From assembly GCF_028201475.1 (NCBI RefSeq), contig NZ_CP116383.1, forward strand, positions 1,488,001 through 1,552,000: DNA of 64,000 nt, given 5' to 3'. Both the position numbers and the translations under genes were made by a program. The stretch is from Vibrio sp. SCSIO 43137 (GTDB taxonomy: Bacteria; Pseudomonadota; Gammaproteobacteria; Enterobacterales; Vibrionaceae). Below the pieces are notes generated by a model. The model ran no database searches. It saw only the letters and a list, made by a program, of their open reading frames with translations, and was not told the origin of the DNA. Positions 16,271 to 24,695 of this stretch are shown piece after piece; within the stretch, counting starts at the first letter, position 1, and each line of letters begins with the position of its first letter.

Positions 16271-17638
16271 ATGAAGAACCCGGAAATGCGCTCAGAACTG
16301 GAAAACATTTTAGGGAAAGAGGCGCTGGCAAAGCTGGCTCAAGCCGCTTCGGGTCAGGACAGTATTCAATTTAAAGCTATTCTAACTACTCTTATCTCCC
16401 AGATTGACCGCAGACTCAGCAGCCAGTTGTCTGAAGTGATTCAGCACGATGACTTTAAACAGCTGGAATCCAGCTGGAGAGGCGTACATGGCCTTTGTAC
16501 TCTACCTGTATCCCAGAGACGCATCAAAATAAAGATGCTGGATGTCAGTTGGTCACGTTTTTCTGCCGATCTTAATCTCTGCTTCGACCTAAAACGAAGC
16601 CTGATTTACAAAAAAGTGTATATGCAGGAGCTGGACACTGCCGGAGGTAATCCATACGGAATGTTGATGGTAGACCACAAGGTTTCTGTTGATATGGCGG
16701 ACGATGAAGAGTTTGATGATCTCTATACCCTTCAGCTGCTGGCTGAGATAGGTGAGCGCGCCCTTTGTCCGGTACTGCTTGGGGTTCACCCGCACTTCTT
16801 TGGAGATGATCAAAACCGTCAGCTTCATGATAGTTCGCGTATCAGACGTATTCTCGACAGCCGTGATTTCCAGAGCTGGCAGCTACTGAGAGAGGTTAAC
16901 TCAGCCCGGTTCCTGCATCTGGTACTTCCCGAGTATTTTCAGCGTTCAGGGTGGAAAAACTGCGCGGCAGGGTTTGTGTTTAACGAGAGCTACTCAGAGC
17001 AGAGTACTTTGTGGGGCAATCCGGTTTATCTGCTGGCGGGTAATGTATTGAGAGAGTTTGACCGTATCAGCTGGTTTGGATTCCTCCGCGCCTATGATGA
17101 GCAGGGCTCTTATGGCGCGATTATCCCTGAGTTTGCCAACCGTAAGGTGCAGGGCAGGGTAGAGATCTTTAGTGAAGATGACGGCTTCTGGGCCGAGCAG
17201 GGTTTTGTTCCCCTCTCCAGCCTCTACCTTTCTGAACAGAACGGATTTTTCAGCAATCAGTCGGTGTGGAAAGCACCAAATGAAGCGTCGCGCTTGCTGG
17301 GAATGTTACAGACTAACCTGATGGCCTGCCGCTTCGGCCACTATATCAAAGCCCAGATACGCGACCAGTTGGGGAGTTACGATAGCGCGGATGATTGCCG
17401 CAGAAGCCTTGAGAAGTGGCTGCGTAACTACATCAGTGAAGTCGATTATGGCGAAGATGCGGTAATGGCCCGTTATCCGCTTAAATCCTGCGATATTGAG
17501 TTAGTGGAAGACCCGCAGGATAAAACCCGCTATCTGTGCCGCATCACCCTGCAGCCTCAGTATCAGTATGAAATTCTGGATGCTCATATTGTGTTGGCGA
17601 CATCTGTATCTGATATGGAAGTCGGGGAGGTGGCATGA
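16271..17638 (+). CDS. Second TssC-like sheath protein
   Basis: A 455-residue TssC-family paralogue. It repeats the key blocks of TssC in diverged form: LSEVIQHDDFKQLESSWRGVHGL, YKKVYMQELDTAGGNPYGML, a LAEIGERALCPVLLGVHP segment, FWAEQGFVPLSSLY and a C-terminal region with GRFGHYIKAQ-like helix (ACRFGHYIKAQIRDQ). Some T6SS clusters carry such an extra copy; its role may be at the baseplate end of the sheath or in sheath initiation, but this is not settled. The gene is followed by tssE with a 4-base overlap (ATGA), so the two are coupled. Confidence 0.85.
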   Translation: MKNPEMRSELENILGKEALAKLAQAASGQDSIQFKAILTTLISQIDRRLSSQLSEVIQHDDFKQLESSWRGVHGLCTLPVSQRRIKIKMLDVSWSRFSADLNLCFDLKRSLIYKKVYMQELDTAGGNPYGMLMVDHKVSVDMADDEEFDDLYTLQLLAEIGERALCPVLLGVHPHFFGDDQNRQLHDSSRIRRILDSRDFQSWQLLREVNSARFLHLVLPEYFQRSGWKNCAAGFVFNESYSEQSTLWGNPVYLLAGNVLREFDRISWFGFLRAYDEQGSYGAIIPEFANRKVQGRVEIFSEDDGFWAEQGFVPLSSLYLSEQNGFFSNQSVWKAPNEASRLLGMLQTNLMACRFGHYIKAQIRDQLGSYDSADDCRRSLEKWLRNYISEVDYGEDAVMARYPLKSCDIELVEDPQDKTRYLCRITLQPQYQYEILDAHIVLATSVSDMEVGEVA

Positions 17639-18057
17639 GTCTGGTAGCTAAATTAAACAACAACTGGAAAAACAACAGCGACGATATTCGTGACTCGATT
17701 ATCGAAAACATCTGCTCACTGATTTCCAGCCGCGCACCTGTCTGGCCTGAATCTGCAGATCTCTCTCAGTTTGACGGAACCATAGCCACCCTTGGCCTGC
17801 AGAATGTGGCGCGTTCACAGAGTAAGGCCAACAGTGAGGTGGTGCTTCAGGATATTACTCAGGTGATCCGCAAGTTTGAGCCACGGCTGAGTCAGGTAGA
17901 GCTTGAGCTGGCAGAAGAGAGCATAAAGCAGAACCGCCTGCAGTTCAGAATTTCCGCTGTGATGAATACCAGTCAGGGGAGTGAGGCCATTGTGCTTGAT
18001 TCATTCCTCGATTTTGGAAGTAGTAAACTGGATATAAGGAAGTCTAATCTTGTCTGA
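17635..18057 (+). CDS. tssE: T6SS baseplate protein TssE (gp25-like)
   Basis: TssE is the gp25-like wedge protein of the T6SS baseplate and starts sheath polymerisation. The 140-residue product has the typical IRDSIIENICSLISSRAP start, an internal IRKFEPRLSQVELEL block containing the EPRL motif that is diagnostic of gp25-like proteins, and a beta-rich end. It overlaps the preceding gene by 4 bases and the next gene by 8 bases. Confidence 0.92.
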   Translation: MSLVAKLNNNWKNNSDDIRDSIIENICSLISSRAPVWPESADLSQFDGTIATLGLQNVARSQSKANSEVVLQDITQVIRKFEPRLSQVELELAEESIKQNRLQFRISAVMNTSQGSEAIVLDSFLDFGSSKLDIRKSNLV

Positions 18058-19831
18058 TTCACTGTTATCGTATTTTGAGCAGGAACTAAGATTTATCCGT
18101 GAAGAAGCGGGCGAATTTGCCGCCCGCCATCCGGGAACCGCTGATGCGCTCGGTATCCGCAATGAAAGTATTGATGACCCGCAAATTGCCCGTTTGGTCG
18201 AAAGCGTAGCGCTGCTAAACGGCAGGTTACAGCAAAGGCTGGATGACAGCTTTCCGCAACTGACAGAAAGCTTGATCCGTTTGCTGTACCCCCATTATCT
18301 GAGGCAGATCCCATCATATAGCCAGTTGAATATTGAAATAGGCGATGATGCCAGCGCAAGACACCCGATCCCGAAAGGAACCGAATTTGAAATTAAAGAC
18401 AGTGACGGTTCCGCTGCTATCTTCAGAACGTCGCGCGACTTGACCCTGTACCCGTTAAAACTGGACGAGGTTAATGTTCATTTTGCCCCTTTTAAAAATC
18501 AGAAACCGCGCGGTGCAGAACATGCAAAGGCTCTGATTGAATTTGATATTTGTGCTGTGGATGAAGGGCTGGAAGTGTGTGAAATCAATCCGGACTCACT
18601 GCAGCTTAACCTTCGCGGCGACTCAGGCTTTATACTGCGCTTATACGACCTGCTATTTCACTCTGTATCACAGGTGTGTGTAAAAGCGGGCGATAAAGTA
18701 GTGCCTCTGGGACGTGATGCCCTGCAGAGCTCAGGCTTTGATATTGATGAAGCAATGCTGCCTTATAACCCGGTTACTTTTGACGGCTATAAACTGCTGA
18801 CGGAATTCTTTATGTTTCCGGATAAGTTTAACTGTCTGAAACTGGATCTGAACAGTGCAGTTTCAAAGCTTGAGGGCAACAGCTTTACGGTACAGTTATA
18901 CCTTTCTGAGCTTTCAGTAGATCTGGCACGGGCACTGAGCCGGGATAACTTTTCCCTTTACACGGTTCCGTTGGTGAACCTGTTTAACACCACAACAGAG
19001 CCGTTGACTATAGACTTCAGCCGCAATGAATACCCTATTGTGGTGGATGCCTCAAATCCGACTGCCTGTGAGCTGTTTTCCGTCGATAAGGTGCTGGATG
19101 TCTCGCCATCAAAAACGCTTGAAGTACCGCAAATTTACAGCAACAAATTTGCCGCTGACAGTGCCGGTCTGCACTGGAATCTGGTTCAGACCATAAAGGA
19201 GAGCGGCAGGCTGGCCAGCAGCTTTCAGGTGGCGGATCTGGAAAATAACTGTCTGGCTGACGATGAAAGGGTCTGGGTGGCGGATGTTACCTGCTCCAAT
19301 GGCAGCAGGGCTGCTCTTTTACAGGCCAGTAGTGAAATTCGCTGCCGCGACTCACTGACCATTCCCGGTGAAATGACACTGGCGAAAAGGCCGACAACAC
19401 CGGTGAGTAATCTGGACGCCAAGAAGAGTGCCTGGGTACTGTTATCCCATCTGCAGTTCAATTATCAGGCGATACTGGGTGCAGAAGATCCTGTGGCCAA
19501 CCTGAAGCATGTTTTCCATCTGTATAACCATAATCAGAGCCCGCAAAATGTCGCCTATATTGAATCAGTAACCGCTATTGAGCAGGAGCATGTGGTGGCT
19601 CCCATCCGCTTGTCCGGTAAATCTTGTTTTGCCTACGGTACCCGTATTGAAGTGACACTAGACGACAAATCCCTTAACGGAGGTGTTGAACTGTTTTCAG
19701 CCATGCTGGATCGATTCTTTAGCTACTTTTGTGGCTTTAACAGTTTTACCCAGCTGGATATCCGTCTGCAAAGTAAAGAGGGTATCTATAAAAGCTACCC
19801 GAGGAGATCAGGATGCAAAAACCTGTTATAG
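18050..19831 (+). CDS. tssF: T6SS baseplate protein TssF (VasA/ImpG)
   Basis: TssF is a core baseplate wedge component acting with TssG, TssE and TssK. The 593-residue sequence starts LLSYFEQELRFIREEAGEFAARHPG, with the family-typical DPQIARLVESVALLNGRLQQRLDDSFPQLTE described here in parts (DPQIARLVES; FPQLTESLIRLLYPHYLRQI). A later FTQLDIRLQSKEG block closes the protein. It uses a TTG start at 18050, with AAGGA upstream, and overlaps tssE by 8 bases and tssG by 19 bases. Confidence 0.93.
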   Translation: MSDSLLSYFEQELRFIREEAGEFAARHPGTADALGIRNESIDDPQIARLVESVALLNGRLQQRLDDSFPQLTESLIRLLYPHYLRQIPSYSQLNIEIGDDASARHPIPKGTEFEIKDSDGSAAIFRTSRDLTLYPLKLDEVNVHFAPFKNQKPRGAEHAKALIEFDICAVDEGLEVCEINPDSLQLNLRGDSGFILRLYDLLFHSVSQVCVKAGDKVVPLGRDALQSSGFDIDEAMLPYNPVTFDGYKLLTEFFMFPDKFNCLKLDLNSAVSKLEGNSFTVQLYLSELSVDLARALSRDNFSLYTVPLVNLFNTTTEPLTIDFSRNEYPIVVDASNPTACELFSVDKVLDVSPSKTLEVPQIYSNKFAADSAGLHWNLVQTIKESGRLASSFQVADLENNCLADDERVWVADVTCSNGSRAALLQASSEIRCRDSLTIPGEMTLAKRPTTPVSNLDAKKSAWVLLSHLQFNYQAILGAEDPVANLKHVFHLYNHNQSPQNVAYIESVTAIEQEHVVAPIRLSGKSCFAYGTRIEVTLDDKSLNGGVELFSAMLDRFFSYFCGFNSFTQLDIRLQSKEGIYKSYPRRSGCKNLL

Positions 19832-20802
19832 ATCTCCTGCTTTCTGACGGCTTTGATAAACAACTGCATAGGGCATGGCAGTTGATGAAGCACCATGCCC
19901 AGAGTATGGGCAACCGGCCAAAAGTGCGCTTTATAAGCGAAGATCTTCCCGCTTATTACAGCTCAGAAGTGACCGCCGTCTATCAGAAGCCGGCAAACGG
20001 CTGGGTGATTAAAACCAGTGTTCCGGCTTTGTCTGGTAATCAGGGTGTGTTGCAGCGTTCCATGAACAAACAGGCACTCTCTGCACTGTTTGATGAGGGC
20101 AATGAAGCGCCGCTGGATTTTTATAACTCTTTCAATAACCGCTATTACAGGCTCTACTGTTCCAGCATGATCAAGCATAGCCTTGTGGATCTGATGGAAG
20201 AGGAGACCTTTAGCTGGAACGCACAGAATTATCAGAAATCCATCTCAGATATGTTGGTCAACCTGACCGGTGCAGGCAGCCAACTGAGAGATATCCCCAC
20301 TTCACACCTGATTCAGTATACCGGCACAATAGGTATGAAACTGACCTGTCCGCGTGTGCTGAAAAACCTGCTTAAAGACTACTTCTGCTACGAGTTTGAA
20401 GTCGAACATTCATCGGTTGAGTATCAGCCTTTGACCGCCTGTTCGCTTACCCGTATCGGTCAGGACGGACAGAATCAGGCTCTTGGTATGGGGGCATTAA
20501 TCGGTCAGAGCGCGGCAATGGCAGGGCAAAAGCTGAGAATAAAAGTGTGTCCCGCCAGTTACCGTCAATATCAGGAAATAAACAGTAATCCCACGCTGAT
20601 CCGCGCCATTTATCAAATGATTAAGGTGTATCTCGGCGTCAATATTCTTTTCAGTTTGCATATGAAAGTGAACGGCAGTTACCTTCCCGGCCTTAAGCTG
20701 ACTCATAACAGAGAACGCGGTTTAAAGCTGGGCGAATCCGCATGGATGGAAGGAAAAAACAGTGTCACTCAATATGTGGAATTGCCACTAAAAGCGAGCT
20801 AA
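19813..20802 (+). CDS. tssG: T6SS baseplate protein TssG (VasB/ImpH)
   Basis: TssG is the baseplate partner of TssF. The 329-residue product has PKVRFISEDLPAYYSSEV early, then LPLDFYNSFNNRYYRLYCSS-type block (APLDFYNSFNNRYYRLY), and the C-terminal LGxGALIGQ motif (LGMGALIGQSAAMAGQKLRI) typical of ImpH. The start ATG lies inside tssF with AGGA upstream. Its stop is 2 bases before the tssH start. Confidence 0.92.
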   Translation: MQKPVIDLLLSDGFDKQLHRAWQLMKHHAQSMGNRPKVRFISEDLPAYYSSEVTAVYQKPANGWVIKTSVPALSGNQGVLQRSMNKQALSALFDEGNEAPLDFYNSFNNRYYRLYCSSMIKHSLVDLMEEETFSWNAQNYQKSISDMLVNLTGAGSQLRDIPTSHLIQYTGTIGMKLTCPRVLKNLLKDYFCYEFEVEHSSVEYQPLTACSLTRIGQDGQNQALGMGALIGQSAAMAGQKLRIKVCPASYRQYQEINSNPTLIRAIYQMIKVYLGVNILFSLHMKVNGSYLPGLKLTHNRERGLKLGESAWMEGKNSVTQYVELPLKAS

Positions 20803-20804
20803 TT

Positions 20805-23417
20805 ATGGTGAATATCGAACTACAGAGTCTGGTAAAAAGACTTACTCCTCAACTTAAAACAACATTAGAGGCAGCTGCAGGCGATTGTCTGGCAAGAACT
20901 CATTTTAGTATCGAACTCGAACACTGGTTTATTCAGTTGTTGCAGGAGCCTTCTATGGGCTGGCATTCGGCAGCGGTAAAAACCGGGGTGGCAAAAGAGA
21001 CTTTAATCGACCAGCTAAATCAGCAACTGGCGCGTTACTCTAAAGGTAATGATTCTGCACCGGCTCTGGCTGCAGGGCTGGTTGAACTGCTGAAAGACAG
21101 CTGGATGCTGGCATCGCTGGATCACTCCCATGCGGCAATTAACGAATATCATCTGCTGATGGTGCTGAAACAGCGGGTCACCGACGGCGCTTATGCCGGC
21201 TGCCTGAGCGGCTGGTTGGGTACTATCTCCAATGAGTGGCTGAAATCAGAATCTGCCGGGTTGGCTCCGGCGGCAACAAGCGCAGGACAGGCAGCAGGTC
21301 AGCCAGCTATGCCACAGGGCGAAGCAGGAACGACAGCGCTGGACAAATATTCACGAAACCTGACGGAGGCTGCCCGCAATGGCGAGCTGGATCCGATTGT
21401 CGGCAGGGGCTCGGAGATCAGAAAGTCTATCGATATTCTCTGCCGCCGCCGTCAGAACAGTCCGATTCTGGTCGGTGATCCGGGGGTAGGTAAAACCGCC
21501 ATTGTGGAAGGTCTGGCGCAACAGATTGTGGATGGCAATGTTCCCCCTTCGCTAGCCAATGTGGAGCTAAGAAGTTTGGATCTTTCTCTTCTACAGGCAG
21601 GTGCCAGCATTAAAGGTGAGTTTGAAAACCGCCTGAAAGACATTATCAACGAGATTAAACAATCGCCTGAGCCGATCATTATGTTTATCGATGAGGCTCA
21701 TACCCTGATTGGTGCCGGTGGTGCAGCAGGGCAGAATGATGCAGCCAATATTCTCAAACCTGCTCTGGCGCGTGGAGAGTTTCGCTCTTTAGCTGCGACG
21801 ACCTGGGCCGAGTATAAGCAGTATTTTGAAAGTGATGCGGCGCTAACAAGGCGTTTTCAGGTGGTCTCTGTCGGTGAGCCAAGCGAAGAAGATACGGTGC
21901 AGATGCTACGCGGGGTCAAAATTGCTCTTGAAAAACACCATGACGTGAAAGTGCTCAGGGAAGCCATTGATGCCGCGGTCAGCCTGTCAGTCCGTTATCT
22001 TCCTGAACGTAAGCTGCCGGACAAAGCCATCAGCCTGCTGGATACCGCCTGTTCACGGATCGGCCTTAGCCAGAGCGCTACACCGTTCCAGCTGGAAGGG
22101 CTGGCAGAACAGATCGCTTATACCAAGAATGAGATAGAATCCCTGAATCACGAGAAAGCCCTTTGGTCTATTGAAGATGATCGTCTTCAGGGTTGTGAAG
22201 AGAAACTGAAGCGTATCACTGAACAGCACGATGAGCTTGAGAAACGTTGGGAACAGGAAAAAACACTGGTTAAAGAGATCCTGGAACTTCAGGCAGAGCT
22301 GGATGACCGGTTCCTTGCCGGCGAAGAGCTATCAGGACTTGAGCAGAAAACCGAACTGAAGCAGAAAATGCAGCAGCTTAAATCCCTTCAGGGCGAGCAA
22401 CCTCTGGTTCTGCCTCAGGTTACTCATCAGACTATTGCCGAGGTTATCTCTCTCTGGACGGGTATTCCTGTCGGCAACATGCTGAAGAAAGAAGTAGAGC
22501 GTCTGATGCACCTTGAGAGCCATATCGGTGAAAGGGTTATCGGCCAGACAACGCCAATCAACGAGATTGCCCAGTCCATCAGAATGTCCCGTGCCGGACT
22601 GACGGATCCGCGCAAACCTGTTGGTGTGTTCCTGATGTGTGGCCCGAGTGGTGTGGGTAAAACAGAGACGGCTCTGGCGTTAACGGATCTTCTCTATGGC
22701 GGTGAAAACAATATCACCACCATCAATATGACCGAGTTTAAAGAGGAGCATAAGATCTCCATGCTGCTAGGCTCTCCGGCCGGTTATGTGGGGTACGGTA
22801 AAGGCGGTATTCTGACAGAGGCGGTGCGCAAGAACCCATATAGCGTGCTGCTGTTGGACGAAATGGAGAAAGCACACCCGAGTGTTCACGATGTCTTTTA
22901 TCAGATTTTTGATAAGGGCAGCATCTCTGACAGTGAAGGACGTAATATCGACTTCAGAAATACCATTATCATTATGACCTCCAATGCCGCTGACAGTGCG
23001 GTGGTGAATGCCTGTTCAGAGAGCCGTCCGAGCGTGGCTAAACTGACGGAGACCATTTTCCCTGAACTGCAGAAGTTCTTTAAACCGGCATTTCTGGGCA
23101 GAACCACCATTATTCCTTATTTCCCGCTGAATGAAGAAGAAATGGCTAAGATTGCCGGTCTGTCACTGGGTAGAATTAAGAAACGGGTTCAGGAACATTA
23201 CGGAGCGACGTTTGAATACGACGAGGCGGTGATTGAACGTCTTGTGGCACTAAATAACTCACCGGAAACAGGTGCAAGGGCCGTTGAACAGCTAATCAAC
23301 CGCAAACTGATGCCTGAGTTGGCTAATATGTGTATTACCCGCATGAGCGAGTCACTGCCGATTAAGCAGATTCGTGTTGGTATGGGTAAAGGCGAATTTG
23401 AGTTTGATATCCAGTAA
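20805..23417 (+). CDS. tssH: T6SS AAA+ ATPase TssH (ClpV)
   Basis: ClpV disassembles contracted sheath for reuse. The 870-residue ClpB-class protein has an N-terminal double Clp-N region (about 1-150), first AAA+ with Walker A GDPGVGKT and Walker B MFIDEAHT, a shortened coiled-coil middle domain (about 400-530), second AAA+ with Walker A GPSGVGKT and Walker B VLLLDEMEKAHP, and a C-terminal D2-small domain. I chose the ATG at 20805 (MVNIELQSL), right after the tssG stop, over an in-frame ATG at 20742 that would add 21 residues of unrelated sequence. A tandem repeat follows in the downstream gap. Confidence 0.95.
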   Translation: MVNIELQSLVKRLTPQLKTTLEAAAGDCLARTHFSIELEHWFIQLLQEPSMGWHSAAVKTGVAKETLIDQLNQQLARYSKGNDSAPALAAGLVELLKDSWMLASLDHSHAAINEYHLLMVLKQRVTDGAYAGCLSGWLGTISNEWLKSESAGLAPAATSAGQAAGQPAMPQGEAGTTALDKYSRNLTEAARNGELDPIVGRGSEIRKSIDILCRRRQNSPILVGDPGVGKTAIVEGLAQQIVDGNVPPSLANVELRSLDLSLLQAGASIKGEFENRLKDIINEIKQSPEPIIMFIDEAHTLIGAGGAAGQNDAANILKPALARGEFRSLAATTWAEYKQYFESDAALTRRFQVVSVGEPSEEDTVQMLRGVKIALEKHHDVKVLREAIDAAVSLSVRYLPERKLPDKAISLLDTACSRIGLSQSATPFQLEGLAEQIAYTKNEIESLNHEKALWSIEDDRLQGCEEKLKRITEQHDELEKRWEQEKTLVKEILELQAELDDRFLAGEELSGLEQKTELKQKMQQLKSLQGEQPLVLPQVTHQTIAEVISLWTGIPVGNMLKKEVERLMHLESHIGERVIGQTTPINEIAQSIRMSRAGLTDPRKPVGVFLMCGPSGVGKTETALALTDLLYGGENNITTINMTEFKEEHKISMLLGSPAGYVGYGKGGILTEAVRKNPYSVLLLDEMEKAHPSVHDVFYQIFDKGSISDSEGRNIDFRNTIIIMTSNAADSAVVNACSESRPSVAKLTETIFPELQKFFKPAFLGRTTIIPYFPLNEEEMAKIAGLSLGRIKKRVQEHYGATFEYDEAVIERLVALNNSPETGARAVEQLINRKLMPELANMCITRMSESLPIKQIRVGMGKGEFEFDIQ

Positions 23418-23424
23418 GGAGCTT

Positions 23425-23488
23425 GTGGTTAAGTAAACAAGTGGTTAAGTAAACAAGTGGTTAAGTAAACAAGTGGTTAAGTAAACAA
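23425..23488. repeat. Four exact 16-bp tandem repeats
   Basis: The unit GTGGTTAAGTAAACAA occurs four times head to tail with no mismatch, starting 8 bases after the tssH stop. A short imperfect hairpin (GTTTCAT, ATGAAAC) follows at about 23497-23513. Each unit contains TAA stop codons, so the array cannot extend tssH. Exact copies suggest recent slippage; copy number may vary between strains. Confidence 0.95.
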
Positions 23489-23531
23489 GTCCAAGTGTTT
23501 CATCGGATGAAACTGATTAAAGGTAAATGAT

Positions 23532-24689
23532 ATGAGTAGTACAGTTTTTTCCAGAAAACAGACAGACTGGATAAGAGATCACCTGAAACTGGCGGTGATC
23601 CATGGTGGCGATAATCAGGATAGCGGTAGTTATATTTATAAAAACCTCAATCCGAGGTCGACCAAAAGTTATCAGGCAGTAGCTTATGATATGGCTGAGG
23701 CACTAAAAAGTGTCGGTTTCCGGCATGTCACAGTGCTGCCTGAAGATATTCACCTGATATCGCGCCTGAAAGAGCAGCAGGTGGATCTGGTTATAACCAA
23801 CAGCGGTGGCCTGCAAGGCTTTGATTCCATGTGCCATCTGCCGTCACTGCTGGAAATGGCCGGAGTACCTTATGTCGGTCACTCTCCAATGACAGCAGGT
23901 GTTCTGGACAATAAGCATCTGTTTAAGCATGAGATAGGCACAGCAGGAATTGCCACTGCGCCATTTATTACTGTTCAGCCGGAAGAGAGCATTGCAGAAG
24001 CTGCCTATCAGCGTGAGTTAGATAGTATCGAAGCAGAGTATGGTAAGGGATTTATCGTTAAGCCGGTGTCCGGCCGTGCATCGATTCATGTCTATCCGGT
24101 GTTTGACCGCAGTGAACTGAATGCCACGGTAGAGAAAGTACAAAAAGCGACCAGCAATACGGTCATGGTGGAGCCCTACCTGAACGGCCGCGAGTTTGTG
24201 GTCGCTGTCGCTGGTGACAATGTTTACCGTGATGGTGCCATTGAGCCGCTGGGTAAGCCATTTACTTTCTCTATTACTGAACGGGTACTGGCAGAGGATG
24301 AAGTTATTTTCACTTCTATGGACGTTAAGCCCATTACTCAGGACAGATTACTGGCAGTAAGGGATCCAAAGCTGCGAGAACAGCTTTCAACCATAGGTGA
24401 GAAGATATATAAGCTGCTTGGTTTGCAGACTCTGGTACGTGTCGATCTGAGAATGGATCACAGAGGTCACCTTCTGGTTCTGGAGACCAACCCTAAACCG
24501 GATCTGAAAAAGCCGTGCGGTAATAAGGTGAGCCTTGTTTGTCACGATCTCGCCAGCGAGAAGATGAGCTATACGGACCTGTTGCAGTCCATGGTGTTTA
24601 ACCGTCTTATCCATTTAAGAAAAACACGGGCAGTGACACTTAAGCACTGTTTTACGCAAGAGTTTGAAGCGTTAGGAAAGGAAGACTAA
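23532..24689 (+). CDS. ATP-grasp ligase of the D-Ala-D-Ala ligase fold
   Basis: A 385-residue ATP-grasp enzyme that probably joins an amine to a carboxylate through an acyl phosphate. Order: N-terminal Rossmann-like part (LKLAVIHGGDNQDSGS; ITNSGGLQGFDSMCHLPSLL; AGVPYVGHSPMTAGVLDNKH), ATP-binding GFIVKPVSGRASIHVYPV, MVEPYLNGREFVVAVAG, then LVRVDLRMD and LETNPKPDLK with metal ligands E318 and N320. The layout follows Ddl, but the Ddl serine and G-rich loops are altered, so the substrate may not be D-alanine. It opens a four-gene module inside the T6SS operon, followed by an MFS protein. Amino-acid or small-peptide ligation with export is an inference. Confidence 0.8.
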   Translation: MSSTVFSRKQTDWIRDHLKLAVIHGGDNQDSGSYIYKNLNPRSTKSYQAVAYDMAEALKSVGFRHVTVLPEDIHLISRLKEQQVDLVITNSGGLQGFDSMCHLPSLLEMAGVPYVGHSPMTAGVLDNKHLFKHEIGTAGIATAPFITVQPEESIAEAAYQRELDSIEAEYGKGFIVKPVSGRASIHVYPVFDRSELNATVEKVQKATSNTVMVEPYLNGREFVVAVAGDNVYRDGAIEPLGKPFTFSITERVLAEDEVIFTSMDVKPITQDRLLAVRDPKLREQLSTIGEKIYKLLGLQTLVRVDLRMDHRGHLLVLETNPKPDLKKPCGNKVSLVCHDLASEKMSYTDLLQSMVFNRLIHLRKTRAVTLKHCFTQEFEALGKED

Positions 24690-24695
24690 CAGAGT

